Of a DNA stretch of 26,501 bases, positions 5,546-12,187 are shown piece after piece (position 1 is the stretch's first letter; each line of letters opens with the position of its first letter). The position numbers and the translations under genes are program-made. Location of the stretch: positions 1 to 26,501 of the IMG/VR virus record IMGVR_UViG_3300030012_001208; one strand, given 5' to 3'. This DNA is from a virus. A model generated the notes under the pieces. The model saw nothing but the letters and a program-made list of their open reading frames with translations, was not told the DNA's origin and did no database searches.

Positions 5546-6907
5546 TTATATAAATTTAGGTTTAATTATTTGTTTGTTAAATTGTTTACTTTTAATTTCA
5601 AAATTTTTATTGACATTTTTAGTCAAATTTTTATGTAATTCTATTGCTTTTTTTGTTTTCTTTTTTAATGATTCTAATACGCTAGTTTGTCCATCAGAAA
5701 TAACTATATCAATAGTAACTTTATTTTTTTGTCCAAATCTCCAAAACCTTCTAATTGATTGATAATATTGTTCATAAGAATAAGTTGGAAAAAATACAGA
5801 ATGATTACAGTGTTGCCAATTTAAACCCATTCCAGTCATTTTAGCCTTAGTAATAATTCTTTTAATTTTACCATTTGCAAAATCTAATAAAATTTGTTCT
5901 TTTTTTTCCATTGACTGACTACCTATAATTTCTACAGCTTCTGGGTCTAATTGCTTTAAAATTTTACTTTCTTCATTTCTATTACACCAATAAACAGACG
6001 TTTTACCCTTAGCTAATTCAACTGCTTTTATGCATCTTTCTTTTATTGTTTGTTTAACTTCTTGTCTTACTTCATTAAATCCTTTAGCTGGTCTATTAAA
6101 CATTTCGGTCTGTCCATTAAACTCTAATAAATTATTATTTTTTACTATATGAGTATTAACATTTAATTCAGGTAAAATATATTTATCATCACTAAAACCA
6201 ATATCGCTAGGCATTTTTATCATTAAAGCCCATTGATTTACCCAAGAAAAAAAATCTTTTTCAGCGTGTGGTTTTAAATACCATTTTTCTCCAGCGTGTT
6301 TAGGGTCTATACTGTTATTGTTATTTTTAAAAAACTTACCTAACATATCTGTATAACCCATATATCCTAAAGCTTCTGAACTTGTTCCTAATTCTATAAA
6401 ATCGTTAGGAGATGGAGTAGCTGTTGATAAAAATCTATATGGTAATTTTTTTACAAATGATGTAATTTGATTCTTTATTTTACCATCAAAGTTTTTTAAT
6501 ATACTGCTTTCATCTAAAATTACTCCTACAAAATCTGTACTATTAAAATAGTGTAGTCTTTCATAATTACAAATAACTATTTTTTTTGAGTGTGTACCAT
6601 CTTTAGAGTATTCTATATTATCTATTCCCATATTTTTAGCCTCCATAATAAATTGAAAAGCTACTGCTAAAGGAGTTAGTATTAATACTTTTTTATTAGT
6701 ATGATTAACAACATTTTGAGCTAAAGATAATTGTATTAAAGTTTTACCTAATCCAGTATCTGCAAAAACTGCCATTCTACCTTTTATACAAGCTCTATTA
6801 ATTATTTCTTTTTGGAAGTCAAAAGCCATATTAGGTATGTAATTAGATTTGAATCCATAATTACCTAATAAATGTTTTTTACTTTCTAAAAATTCTTTAT
6901 ACTGCAT
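5546..6907 (-). CDS. SNF2/DEAD-type superfamily 2 helicase
   Basis: A 453-residue SF2 ATPase with motifs in order: Q-like FDFQKEII (29-36), Walker A ADTGLGKT (49-56), motif Ia LILTPL (75-80), motif II DESS (132-135), motif III STATPSPND (161-169), motif V ITKAKMTGMGLNWQHC (352-367) and motif VI QSIRRFWRFGQ (383-393). The arginines in motif VI and the SNF2-like GLNWQ favour a double-strand DNA translocase over a strand-separating replicative helicase. Related proteins in phages and mobile elements are often paired with a methyltransferase, as here. It overlaps the winged-helix gene by 11 bases. The gene is extremely AT-rich (9 G+C of 60 in the line from 6121). Confidence 0.9.
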   Translation of the reverse strand: MQYKEFLESKKHLLGNYGFKSNYIPNMAFDFQKEIINRACIKGRMAVFADTGLGKTLIQLSLAQNVVNHTNKKVLILTPLAVAFQFIMEAKNMGIDNIEYSKDGTHSKKIVICNYERLHYFNSTDFVGVILDESSILKNFDGKIKNQITSFVKKLPYRFLSTATPSPNDFIELGTSSEALGYMGYTDMLGKFFKNNNNSIDPKHAGEKWYLKPHAEKDFFSWVNQWALMIKMPSDIGFSDDKYILPELNVNTHIVKNNNLLEFNGQTEMFNRPAKGFNEVRQEVKQTIKERCIKAVELAKGKTSVYWCNRNEESKILKQLDPEAVEIIGSQSMEKKEQILLDFANGKIKRIITKAKMTGMGLNWQHCNHSVFFPTYSYEQYYQSIRRFWRFGQKNKVTIDIVISDGQTSVLESLKKKTKKAIELHKNLTKNVNKNFEIKSKQFNKQIIKPKFI

Positions 6908-7124
6908 CTCTTAAAGTGTATTTAGATATATTAGTTTCTCTTCCTAGTCTAGTCTTTACTTTTATTCTTTCATCTGGTATTATATAGCCATCATTTCTAA
7001 GACAATAAATATGATGAGATAATCTAGTTATACCATATTCCATTATAGCATCCCAGCTTGTAATAGAATTATGACTTTTAAGATGGTTTAATACTTGTTG
7101 TTTCTGTGTTAGTTTGGTTTTCAT
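6897..7124 (-). CDS. Winged-helix DNA-binding protein (HTH_39-like)
   Basis: A 75-residue protein that is essentially a single winged helix: LTQKQQVLNHLKSHNSI (helix 1), TSWDAIMEYGITRLSHHIYC (helix 2, turn and recognition helix, residues 22-41), then a wing with NDGYIIPDERIKVKT. This is the usual layout of the small HTH_39 phage proteins. It starts inside the end of the DnaA-like gene (47-base overlap) and runs 11 bases into the helicase gene, so it is translationally coupled to both. It may regulate transcription or assist replication. The sequence gives no direct target. Confidence 0.75.
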   Translation of the reverse strand: MKTKLTQKQQVLNHLKSHNSITSWDAIMEYGITRLSHHIYCLRNDGYIIPDERIKVKTRLGRETNISKYTLRDAV

Positions 7125-7518
7125 CTTTGTTGTAAAATTTAGTTAATTTTTCTTTTAGTTCTAGTTGTGATTCTTTATTAGCTTGTAGTCTTTGTACGAG
7201 TTCCATTAACTCCTCTATTTCTACTAGATTTAAGTCGCTTTTCACCATCTGCAATATAGTATTATATTTTTTAAAGTAATAAGTATCTGTATCAACTAAC
7301 TGCATGTTTAGCTTGTAGTGGTGTATTACAGTAGCGTGATTTACTTTAAAATACTTTGCAATGTGCAGATAAGGCATTCTAAGAACATCTCTAGCAATTG
7401 CGTATGTCATACGCTTAATATCTACAATATGACGTTCTCTTGACCTACTTTTAAAGTCTTTTGTGGATATGTTACCAATGTAACAAGCTGTTTCTACTAT
7501 TCTATCTAATTTATTCAT
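7078..7518 (-). CDS. DnaA domain IV-like DNA-binding protein
   Basis: A 146-residue protein whose residues 22-72 match the C-terminal DNA-binding domain of DnaA: SRSRERHIVDIKRMTYAIAR, VLRMPYLHIAKYFKVN, then the signature helix HATVIHHYK (61-69), equivalent to DnaA's DHTTVLHA. The ATPase part of DnaA is absent. The second half is a helical, charged tail that may dimerise or contact another protein. A free-standing domain IV could occupy DnaA boxes on the host or phage genome, or recruit replication proteins to the phage origin. It sits between the SSB-like protein and the helicase genes. I found no perfect TTATNCACA box in the window, so its target is unclear. Confidence 0.75.
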   Translation of the reverse strand: MNKLDRIVETACYIGNISTKDFKSRSRERHIVDIKRMTYAIARDVLRMPYLHIAKYFKVNHATVIHHYKLNMQLVDTDTYYFKKYNTILQMVKSDLNLVEIEELMELVQRLQANKESQLELKEKLTKFYNKDENQTNTETTSIKPS

Positions 7519-7780
7519 TTACTTTTGTTTTGTAATACCATTCTTGTAGCTCTTGACATTGCTCTTGTCTAATTATTGTTTCTGAGATATATTTATCTCC
7601 TATATTTATATACCAATCTGCTAGTCTAAGCTCAAAGTGGTCATCGTGTTCTATTAGCTCTGTTGCTTTCTTGTTTAAGTGTAACCACCCTTTGCCACGT
7701 CTTAGTCTAAAGCAATAGCTAGTGTCGTAATCATAAACTTCGTCACGTGATTGTTTACTAAAAAGGTAAGTCTGTGCCAT
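7511..7780 (-). CDS. Hypothetical protein
   Basis: An 89-residue protein with many aromatic residues (Y, W, F) and alternating strands, containing CFRLRRGKGWLHLNKKA and FELRLADWYINIGDKY. It looks like a small compact beta or alpha-beta domain, and I do not recognise the family. It starts inside the end of the SSB-like gene (23-base overlap) and ends 8 bases into the DnaA-like gene, so it belongs to the replication cluster. Confidence 0.6.
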   Translation of the reverse strand: MAQTYLFSKQSRDEVYDYDTSYCFRLRRGKGWLHLNKKATELIEHDDHFELRLADWYINIGDKYISETIIRQEQCQELQEWYYKTKVNE

Positions 7781-8192
7781 TGTTTGTTGATTTTGGTTTT
7801 ACATCGTTTAAAACGTATTCTTTAAATGCGTCAGCTATTTCTATAATCTTGGGAATATCAGCCTCTCCGACTATGTTACAAGCGTTAGTTAGTGCGTTCT
7901 GCTTAATAATGTACTCTTGTGTCTTATTGTCCTTTGGAGCTGGTGTATAGCTTTTGCCTCCACCTTGAAACGTTGATGCTGGTTTAATCTTGTTTATTGT
8001 AGTACCGTTGTACTCTCTTGTTGTAACTTCTATTGAAGCTGTCTGACCTTCTATAAATTTGTTTTGAGTTTCTGTCTTAGAAAGGTACTCGCCCTTGAAT
8101 CCATCCTCAAACTCTAGTAACCATTTATAAAAAAAACCGTATTGGGAGTCAAATGAATCTACTTGTTTAACTGATTTCACTACTTTTTCCAT
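7758..8192 (-). CDS. Single-stranded DNA-binding protein-like (OB fold with SSB-type tail)
   Basis: A 144-residue protein. Residues 1-70 are a run of strands with aromatics (FFYKWLLEFEDGFKGEYLS, then ASIEVTTREYNG) compatible with an OB fold. A linker rich in G, P and K follows, then a helical region, and the protein ends in NNGTDLPF. An acidic/proline/phenylalanine terminus of this type is the hallmark of SSB proteins, where it binds partner enzymes. No alignment can be made here, so the OB fold is inferred from pattern. It precedes the DnaA-like and helicase genes, as expected of a replication cluster. It overlaps the preceding gene by 26 bases. Confidence 0.65.
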   Translation of the reverse strand: MEKVVKSVKQVDSFDSQYGFFYKWLLEFEDGFKGEYLSKTETQNKFIEGQTASIEVTTREYNGTTINKIKPASTFQGGGKSYTPAPKDNKTQEYIIKQNALTNACNIVGEADIPKIIEIADAFKEYVLNDVKPKSTNNGTDLPF

Positions 8193-8391
8193 AATTCATA
8201 AATTTAATTGATTTAACTTTGTTTTCATTTTCATTTTTAATTTTTAGATAATCATCAAAAACCTCAGTTAGTTCCTCATATAATTTATCTAAAATTATTC
8301 TGTCACAAGCATATCTATAGTCTAGTCTATTTCTTTCTATTCTATTTGCTATTACTCGTAGTTTTTCTACTAGTTTTTTTCTATCTTCCAT
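8167..8391 (-). CDS. Hypothetical helical protein
   Basis: A 74-residue, highly charged helical protein (many K, E, R, L, I) with coiled-coil character across residues 5-55, including LRVIANRIERNRLDYRY and LYEELTEVFDDYLKIKN. No family recognised. It overlaps the start of the SSB-like gene by 26 bases, so it may be translated together with it. The composition is AT-rich like its neighbours. Confidence 0.55.
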   Translation of the reverse strand: MEDRKKLVEKLRVIANRIERNRLDYRYACDRIILDKLYEELTEVFDDYLKIKNENENKVKSIKFMNYGKSSEIS

Positions 8392-8397
8392 ATTAGT

Positions 8398-8628
8398 TTA
8401 ATTAGTTCCATATTTAATATAAAATACTACCATAGTGATAAAAGAGCCACTATAAAGGCTTAACACCTCGCTGTAGTATGTAGGTATCAAATTCAATAGA
8501 AGTATCGTTAGAAACGCTAAAACCATTGTATAAGTACATAATTGAGTTAATGTAAAGCTAAAGAATTGTACTTGAGTACCTAATTCCATTTTAGCATCTA
8601 AGTAAGTTGGTTTGTTTAAATCTTGCAT
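8398..8628 (-). CDS. Small two-span membrane protein
   Basis: A 76-residue protein with two hydrophobic stretches, about residues 28-48 (with MVLAFLTILLLNLIP) and 58-72 (SLYSGSFITMVVFYI), and short charged ends. The N-terminus (MQDLNKPTYLDAKMELG) is polar and probably cytoplasmic. The leader is A-rich (AACTAACA before ATG). It is the first gene after a hairpin terminator, so it probably depends on readthrough from the upstream promoter or on a promoter I cannot see. It could modify the host membrane early in infection. No family recognised. Confidence 0.65.
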   Translation of the reverse strand: MQDLNKPTYLDAKMELGTQVQFFSFTLTQLCTYTMVLAFLTILLLNLIPTYYSEVLSLYSGSFITMVVFYIKYGTN

Positions 8629-8641
8629 TGTTAGTTGTTTT

Positions 8642-8664
8642 AAAAAGGGGAGATTGCTCTCCCC
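8642..8664 (-). terminator. Rho-independent terminator after the first early gene
   Basis: On the minus strand GGGGAGA pairs with TCTCCCC around a GCAA loop (a GNRA tetraloop), followed directly by five T. The stem is 7 bp, perfect and GC-rich in an AT-rich context. It lies 7 bases after the stop of the 78-residue gene and before the next start, so it likely ends or attenuates that short transcript. Confidence 0.8.
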
Positions 8665-8671
8665 ATTGTTA

Positions 8672-8908
8672 TTATCTTGCGATTGCTTGTGCTAAGTGTT
8701 TAAAGAAATCCATAATGTTACCATTTTGAAAGTCTATCTTAACTAAAATATTTTTTATTGCTTTTTGCTCATCTTTTGAAGTTGCAGAGATGTTGTCAAG
8801 AACAACTCCTAAAGGCATAATGTTTAAGCCACTTTGTCCTTGTACTTCTAAAATCATTTCTCTGTTTAATCCTTTTTCTGTGATTAGTGTGTTTAAGTAA
8901 TTTGTCAT
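8672..8908 (-). CDS. Hypothetical protein, first gene of the early region
   Basis: A 78-residue protein beginning MTNYLNTLITEKGLNREM and ending in DFFKHLAQAIAR. It looks like a small helical domain, and I cannot name its family. The frame is open further upstream to a TTG at 8983, but I chose the ATG at 8908 because a good Bacteroidota promoter (8941-8972) lies inside that extension and the bases before 8908 look like a normal A-rich leader (AAACACAAAACA). The gene has its own promoter upstream and its own terminator downstream, which is unlike every other gene here and suggests strong or early expression. Confidence 0.7.
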   Translation of the reverse strand: MTNYLNTLITEKGLNREMILEVQGQSGLNIMPLGVVLDNISATSKDEQKAIKNILVKIDFQNGNIMDFFKHLAQAIAR

Positions 8909-8940
8909 TGTTTTGTGTTTTAGTTTGTTAATTTCTTTGG

Positions 8941-8972
8941 CTAAAGTAATACATTCTAAACTTCTGTGCAAA
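8941..8972 (-). promoter_or_regulatory. Bacteroidota-type promoter
   Basis: On the minus strand the -33 element TTTG (8969-8972) is followed after 20 bases by TACTTTAG (8941-8948), which matches the -7 consensus TAnnTTTG at five of six fixed positions. The spacing is within the known 17-23 range. The expected start of transcription is about 30 bases before the ATG at 8908. It is the first site I find after the late-operon terminator, so it probably drives the early region. Confidence 0.6.
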
Positions 8973-9047
8973 CTTTTTAACAAAAAAAGTGTATTTTTTT
9001 TAGTTTACTAGAGTAAAAAAATGTTAAAGTTTTTTAAGTATAGGCAT

Positions 9048-9078
9048 AAAAAAAGAGGATATTCGCTAAAATATCCCC
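9048..9078 (-). terminator. Rho-independent terminator closing the late operon
   Basis: On the minus strand GGGGATATT pairs with AATATCCTC (9 bp with one G-T wobble) around a six-base loop, followed by seven T. It lies about 60 bases after the metallophosphoesterase stop. The 156 bases between that stop and the next start hold only this terminator and the early promoter. Confidence 0.85.
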
Positions 9079-9139
9079 TAAAAACAAACTAATAAACAAG
9101 TAAAAAACTATTTTTTTACACAAAAACGTTGCAAATATA

Positions 9140-10195
9140 TTAAAAAATATGAGTTAAGTGTGCTATTTGTCCAAATTCGTTATGAATAAATCCCTCAACT
9201 GCTTTAACACTACCAGTATAACCTTGAGTAAAATGCCAAGCATCACTACCACTAGGAGAGCGTAAAAATTCACAAGTGACACCGATATTATCAAAGCTAG
9301 TCATAAACTTATATCGTTGTTTATGGTGTAAGTGGTGTAAATACCAGTATCTATATTTTGTATCTGCCCACATCTTTGGCTGTTCTTGTGCCATATGTAA
9401 AGGTAAGTTAGGCAACTTAGCACCATCTCCGTGAGTCAATCCAATTAGACTATTTTTATATTTATAGTATTTTCTGTGCATTGGTTCAGCATCTACGCTA
9501 ACAGCTTCTGTATTTCTATACCAAGCCTTAAGAGCGTGTGCTAAATGAAAGCCAGACATATAATCGTGATTACTCATAGAGTGTACGCAATCGACTGGAG
9601 CTATCTGCATTAACATCTCTACAACCTCAACGTAAAGCTCTAAAGCCTCAGTAAAGTGTTTATGCCATTTACCGTCTTTATCTTGTGGAGTTCCTTTTGT
9701 TGTGTTTCCTTGTACGTTGTCTGTGTGTAGTATATCATTACCTATACAAAACAATATACGTTCTATTGGATAGCCCTCAGCGTTTCTTAGAATACCCTTA
9801 ACTCCATCTCTAACTCTGTTCTTAGCGATGTCTATATTGTATTCGTCACCAGTTTCACTAGCATCGGCATACTTGCCAATGTGTACGTCTGCTGGATTGA
9901 TAATTAGTAAATGACCATCTTGTCTAATAGGATAATCAATGGAGGGATATTTTGGAGAATAGTTAGAGATAAGCTCCTCAATAGATTGTAAAAATTCATC
10001 TTTAGTATATTGATTAGGTTTAGCAAATATTGAGAACTTCTGACTCTTATACCAATAATGAGAAACAGAGCCGACATCTATTCCGACTTCGTTACACTCA
10101 TCAGCTAGTAACGACTGCCTTTTTTTATCGTTTCTATATTCGTCTATTAATTTCCATTCATCTTCTTTAAGTCTATACCTCTTAAAGTCTTTCAT
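9140..10195 (-). CDS. Calcineurin-like metallophosphoesterase
   Basis: A 351-residue protein with the five metal-binding blocks of calcineurin-like phosphoesterases: D-V-H at residues 103-105 (PADVHIGK), G-N-D at 152-154 (CIGNDILHTDN), N-H-D at 209-211 (SMSNHDYMS), H-G-D at 255-257 (GLTHGDGAK) and a histidine cluster HHLHH at 287-291. The first 80 residues are a separate charged domain that may bind DNA (with a possible helix-turn-helix, ADECNEVGIDVGSVSHYW). Substrate unknown: nucleic acid, cyclic nucleotide or phosphoprotein are all possible for the fold. It is the last gene of the late operon, directly after the holin-like gene with a 4-base overlap, so it is made with the lysis and tail proteins and not with the replication proteins. 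Confidence 0.85.
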   Translation of the reverse strand: MKDFKRYRLKEDEWKLIDEYRNDKKRQSLLADECNEVGIDVGSVSHYWYKSQKFSIFAKPNQYTKDEFLQSIEELISNYSPKYPSIDYPIRQDGHLLIINPADVHIGKYADASETGDEYNIDIAKNRVRDGVKGILRNAEGYPIERILFCIGNDILHTDNVQGNTTKGTPQDKDGKWHKHFTEALELYVEVVEMLMQIAPVDCVHSMSNHDYMSGFHLAHALKAWYRNTEAVSVDAEPMHRKYYKYKNSLIGLTHGDGAKLPNLPLHMAQEQPKMWADTKYRYWYLHHLHHKQRYKFMTSFDNIGVTCEFLRSPSGSDAWHFTQGYTGSVKAVEGFIHNEFGQIAHLTHIF

Positions 10196-10587
10196 TGTCT
10201 TTTGATTTTTTCGTAAGACCTACCACCAAAGTATGCTCCAAAAGCTGTTATAGACAGCAATTGCCAAAGGTCAATCCAAGAGTCTTTTATATCTAAGTCA
10301 ATAAAACTAAAATCAACGAGAGTAAATACACTAAGAACAAAAAGCAGAAAAAGTAAGCTAAGAGGACGTACGGATTTCGCCAATACATTGTCTCCTTGGT
10401 TATCTGACTCCCAACGTTTTGTAACTTCTTGTTGTATTTTTTCTTCATAATCAAAAATGTGTTTTTCTATCTCAGCTTTTACAAGTTCTTTTTCTTCTGC
10501 CGATGTGTGTATTTTGTCAATTGCGTTACCTACGCTGTCAACTAGCTCTTTAGCTCCAGAGCTGAAAATTTTTTTTAGTAAAGCCAT
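10192..10587 (-). CDS. Holin-like membrane protein (GTA_holin_3TM type)
   Basis: A 131-residue protein with an amphipathic, charged N-terminal half (residues 1-70, helical, EKELVKAEIEKHIFDYEEK) and two hydrophobic spans at about 75-93 (after SVRP, LSLLFLLFVLSVFTLV) and 104-121. The C-terminus is basic after GGRSYEKIKRQ. The R-P before the first span and the G-x-x-x-G-R-S-x-E-K end are the pattern of the GTA-type 3TM holin family. Such proteins make the membrane lesion that releases the endolysin. It overlaps the endolysin gene by 13 bases and the metallophosphoesterase gene by 4. Confidence 0.75.
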   Translation of the reverse strand: MALLKKIFSSGAKELVDSVGNAIDKIHTSAEEKELVKAEIEKHIFDYEEKIQQEVTKRWESDNQGDNVLAKSVRPLSLLFLLFVLSVFTLVDFSFIDLDIKDSWIDLWQLLSITAFGAYFGGRSYEKIKRQ

Positions 10588-10982
10588 ATTGCATCAGTCT
10601 TTGGTGAATCGTCAGTGTGTAAAAATGATTTTGCAATGCCAAGTCTTCTTGTTAAGCCAACCTCATATAAAGCTCTTATAATCTTTTGTCTATTTATGCT
10701 ATTGTCACAAGCAATATCAACTGCTTTGCAAGGTATTAACGTATGTGCTGAATCTTGTACTCCTCCAACATCTAAATTATGTTGAGGACTTCTATAAGCA
10801 CTTGTAATAAAAAAAGGAATACCAGCTATAGATCTAGCTTTATCTAATTTTTTTAAGAATTTAGGACACATATTATTAACACCAGGTAAGTCGGGAGACT
10901 CAAACTCATTTAGCTTAAAATATTTCAATGCCATTTCTTTTTCTATCTTATCTATGCTTTTCTTCCAAATATTTAGATTCAT
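10575..10982 (-). CDS. Endolysin, M15-family peptidase
   Basis: A 135-residue peptidase of the M15_3 type. Visible residues: the substrate-side SAYRSP motif (61-66), the zinc ligands H80 (DSAH) and D89 (KAVDIA) and H122 (SFLHTDD), which is the usual S-x-H-x(n)-D ... H arrangement of D-Ala-D-Ala carboxypeptidases and L-Ala-D-Glu peptidases used as phage lysins. There is no signal peptide, so export depends on the holin next to it. The frame starts at 10982, with its ATG overlapping the preceding stop. A second ATG (residue 17, at 10934) just before YFKLNEFESP would match the usual family start better. Confidence 0.9.
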   Translation of the reverse strand: MNLNIWKKSIDKIEKEMALKYFKLNEFESPDLPGVNNMCPKFLKKLDKARSIAGIPFFITSAYRSPQHNLDVGGVQDSAHTLIPCKAVDIACDNSINRQKIIRALYEVGLTRRLGIAKSFLHTDDSPKTDAIWLY

Positions 10983-11095
10983 CCTTGCCCTCTAGTTGGT
11001 TTTTTTCTTTGTGATTTACTAAGGTTTTTTGAGTGTACTCCCTTACGTTTTACTTTAGTTTTTTTTCTAAATGTGTAACTTAATCCTTTAGCCAT
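10979..11095 (-). CDS. Very small basic protein (38 residues)
   Basis: A 38-residue frame read by hand: it begins MAKGLSYTFRKKTKVKRK, continues with GVHSKN and ends in TRGQG. About a third of the residues are K or R. The pattern KRKGVHSK ... RGQG is one I associate with a tiny basic protein that recurs in environmental phages, usually near late genes, with no known function. Start and stop fit tightly: its ATG lies 7 bases before the stop of the preceding gene and its TGA overlaps the endolysin ATG. A nucleic-acid or virion-interior role is plausible from the charge only. Confidence 0.6.
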   Translation of the reverse strand: MAKGLSYTFRKKTKVKRKGVHSKNLSKSQRKKPTRGQG

Positions 11096-11252
11096 TTTTC
11101 TTTTTGTTTTTAATTAGCTTATCGGCAGTATATATTATAGATAAAATCAATAGAATTATCTTTAGTAGCATTTCAACTTGTGTGAAGCTAATTGCTAATG
11201 TTGTTATGTTTAGGGTTAGAACGTCAGCGCATTCTTTTAATAAAGTTTTCAT
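11088..11252 (-). CDS. Small single-span membrane protein (54 residues)
   Basis: A 54-residue frame read by hand (starts MKTLLKECADVLTLNITT, ends KNKKKNG). It has one clear hydrophobic span (MLLKIILLILSIIYTA, about residues 28-43) followed by a basic tail, so the C-terminus probably stays in the cytoplasm. ATG overlaps the preceding stop as ATGA. It lies two genes before the endolysin. The position and topology would suit a second holin, an antiholin or a lysis regulator, but the family is not recognised. Confidence 0.6.
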   Translation of the reverse strand: MKTLLKECADVLTLNITTLAISFTQVEMLLKIILLILSIIYTADKLIKNKKKNG

Positions 11253-11374
11253 TTTTCTAGTTCTTCTATTTTATCAATAATTAATTTTAATACTACTACT
11301 ACACTTTCATAGTCTCCAGACAACATAGCTTCCTCAATGTCTATTTTTAGTTTTTCTATCTCTTGTTTTATCAT
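11249..11374 (-). CDS. Very small coiled-coil protein (41 residues)
   Basis: A 41-residue frame read by hand: MIKQEIEKLKIDIEEAM at the start and IIDKIEELEK at the end. It is one amphipathic coiled coil with a GDYESVVVV break in the middle, suggesting a helical hairpin. Its ATG overlaps the stop of the fibre-like gene and its TGA overlaps the next ATG. Several phages carry a short coiled-coil protein of this kind at the junction of tail and lysis genes. Function unknown. Confidence 0.6.
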   Translation of the reverse strand: MIKQEIEKLKIDIEEAMLSGDYESVVVVLKLIIDKIEELEK

Positions 11375-12186
11375 AATATGTTATTATTATTATGTATTGT
11401 TTTTAGTACTATTGTGTAGCTTATTCTAGCGTTACCACCGTTATCTGTAACACTATTAAAAGCTGGTAATATAATATCGCCCTTTGATAGTGTGTGATTT
11501 CTAGATAAATCTTCTACTTTCACTGGTCTTTGTGAATAGTTTGAATCTGGACCAGCAGAATTGTCAGCAGCAGCGTAAGCTCTTAATGTAAAGTTTTGAG
11601 TTGCATTGTCGTTATATGTTGGAGTTCCACAAAATAAACCAACAGCAGTTTGAAAATTACCTACTCTGTATACTATTGCTCTGAAGCCTACTAATATGCA
11701 ATCAAATGGAATAACAATACCAACCGATTGAATAGCTGTGGATATTGATGTAATTTGTGAAGAGCCAACCGTTGTTCCAGTGTCAGTTGTTGTAGTGTTC
11801 CAAGAGTGATTAGAAATACCACTAGAACTAAATGTTTTCCATTCTGCTGCTGCTGCTGCTTGACTTGAAAAAGTAATGTATTGTAAACTTGTATGCTTTC
11901 TTTGAAATGCTACATCTTTAGATTGAACAATAACACTTCCTTGTGGAATGTTAGTATCAAATGTCACAGAACTAAAAGTACATCTAGCAACAGAATTATC
12001 TAAGTCAGCAGTTAAAGTTAAATTGTATTCTCTACCAGTTCCTTTATGAATTAACTTAACAACATCACCACTAAATGCCATTTTTTGATTTAAAGCAAAT
12101 ATAGAAAGAGTAGTAGTAGCACCTCCCTCTGACGAATCTGAAACGGTAGCTAAGACTTTATTGTTTAGATATTGTTGTAGTGACAT
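11371..12186 (-). CDS. Tail fibre or tail tip-associated protein (putative)
   Basis: A 271-residue protein, beta-rich with many S, T, N and A residues. Residues 1-95 form one beta domain (MSLQQYLNNKVLATVSDSSE onward). A short alanine-rich helix (QAAAAAEW, about 109-116) follows, and the rest (about 140-270) reads as a single beta-sandwich with VIPFDCILVGFRAIVYRVG at its core. It ends in an asparagine run. The order (right after the large tail protein, last of the tail genes, before lysis genes) and composition suit a receptor-binding or fibre component. No named family is recognised. Confidence 0.55.
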   Translation of the reverse strand: MSLQQYLNNKVLATVSDSSEGGATTTLSIFALNQKMAFSGDVVKLIHKGTGREYNLTLTADLDNSVARCTFSSVTFDTNIPQGSVIVQSKDVAFQRKHTSLQYITFSSQAAAAAEWKTFSSSGISNHSWNTTTTDTGTTVGSSQITSISTAIQSVGIVIPFDCILVGFRAIVYRVGNFQTAVGLFCGTPTYNDNATQNFTLRAYAAADNSAGPDSNYSQRPVKVEDLSRNHTLSKGDIILPAFNSVTDNGGNARISYTIVLKTIHNNNNIL

Positions 12187-12187
12187 A

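Noticed and set aside
7462-7470. Sequence close to a DnaA box (TGTGGATAT)
   Set aside because: One mismatch to the consensus, single, and within a coding region. Not enough for an origin call.
8672-8983. Longer version of the first early gene starting at a TTG
   Set aside because: The extension covers a good promoter, and the ATG at 8908 has a normal A-rich leader.
9132-9139. Perfect TATATTTG on the minus strand at the end of the metallophosphoesterase gene (possible -7 box)
   Set aside because: There is no TTTG at 17-23 bases upstream (the nearest is 32 away), and a terminator follows within about 50 bases.
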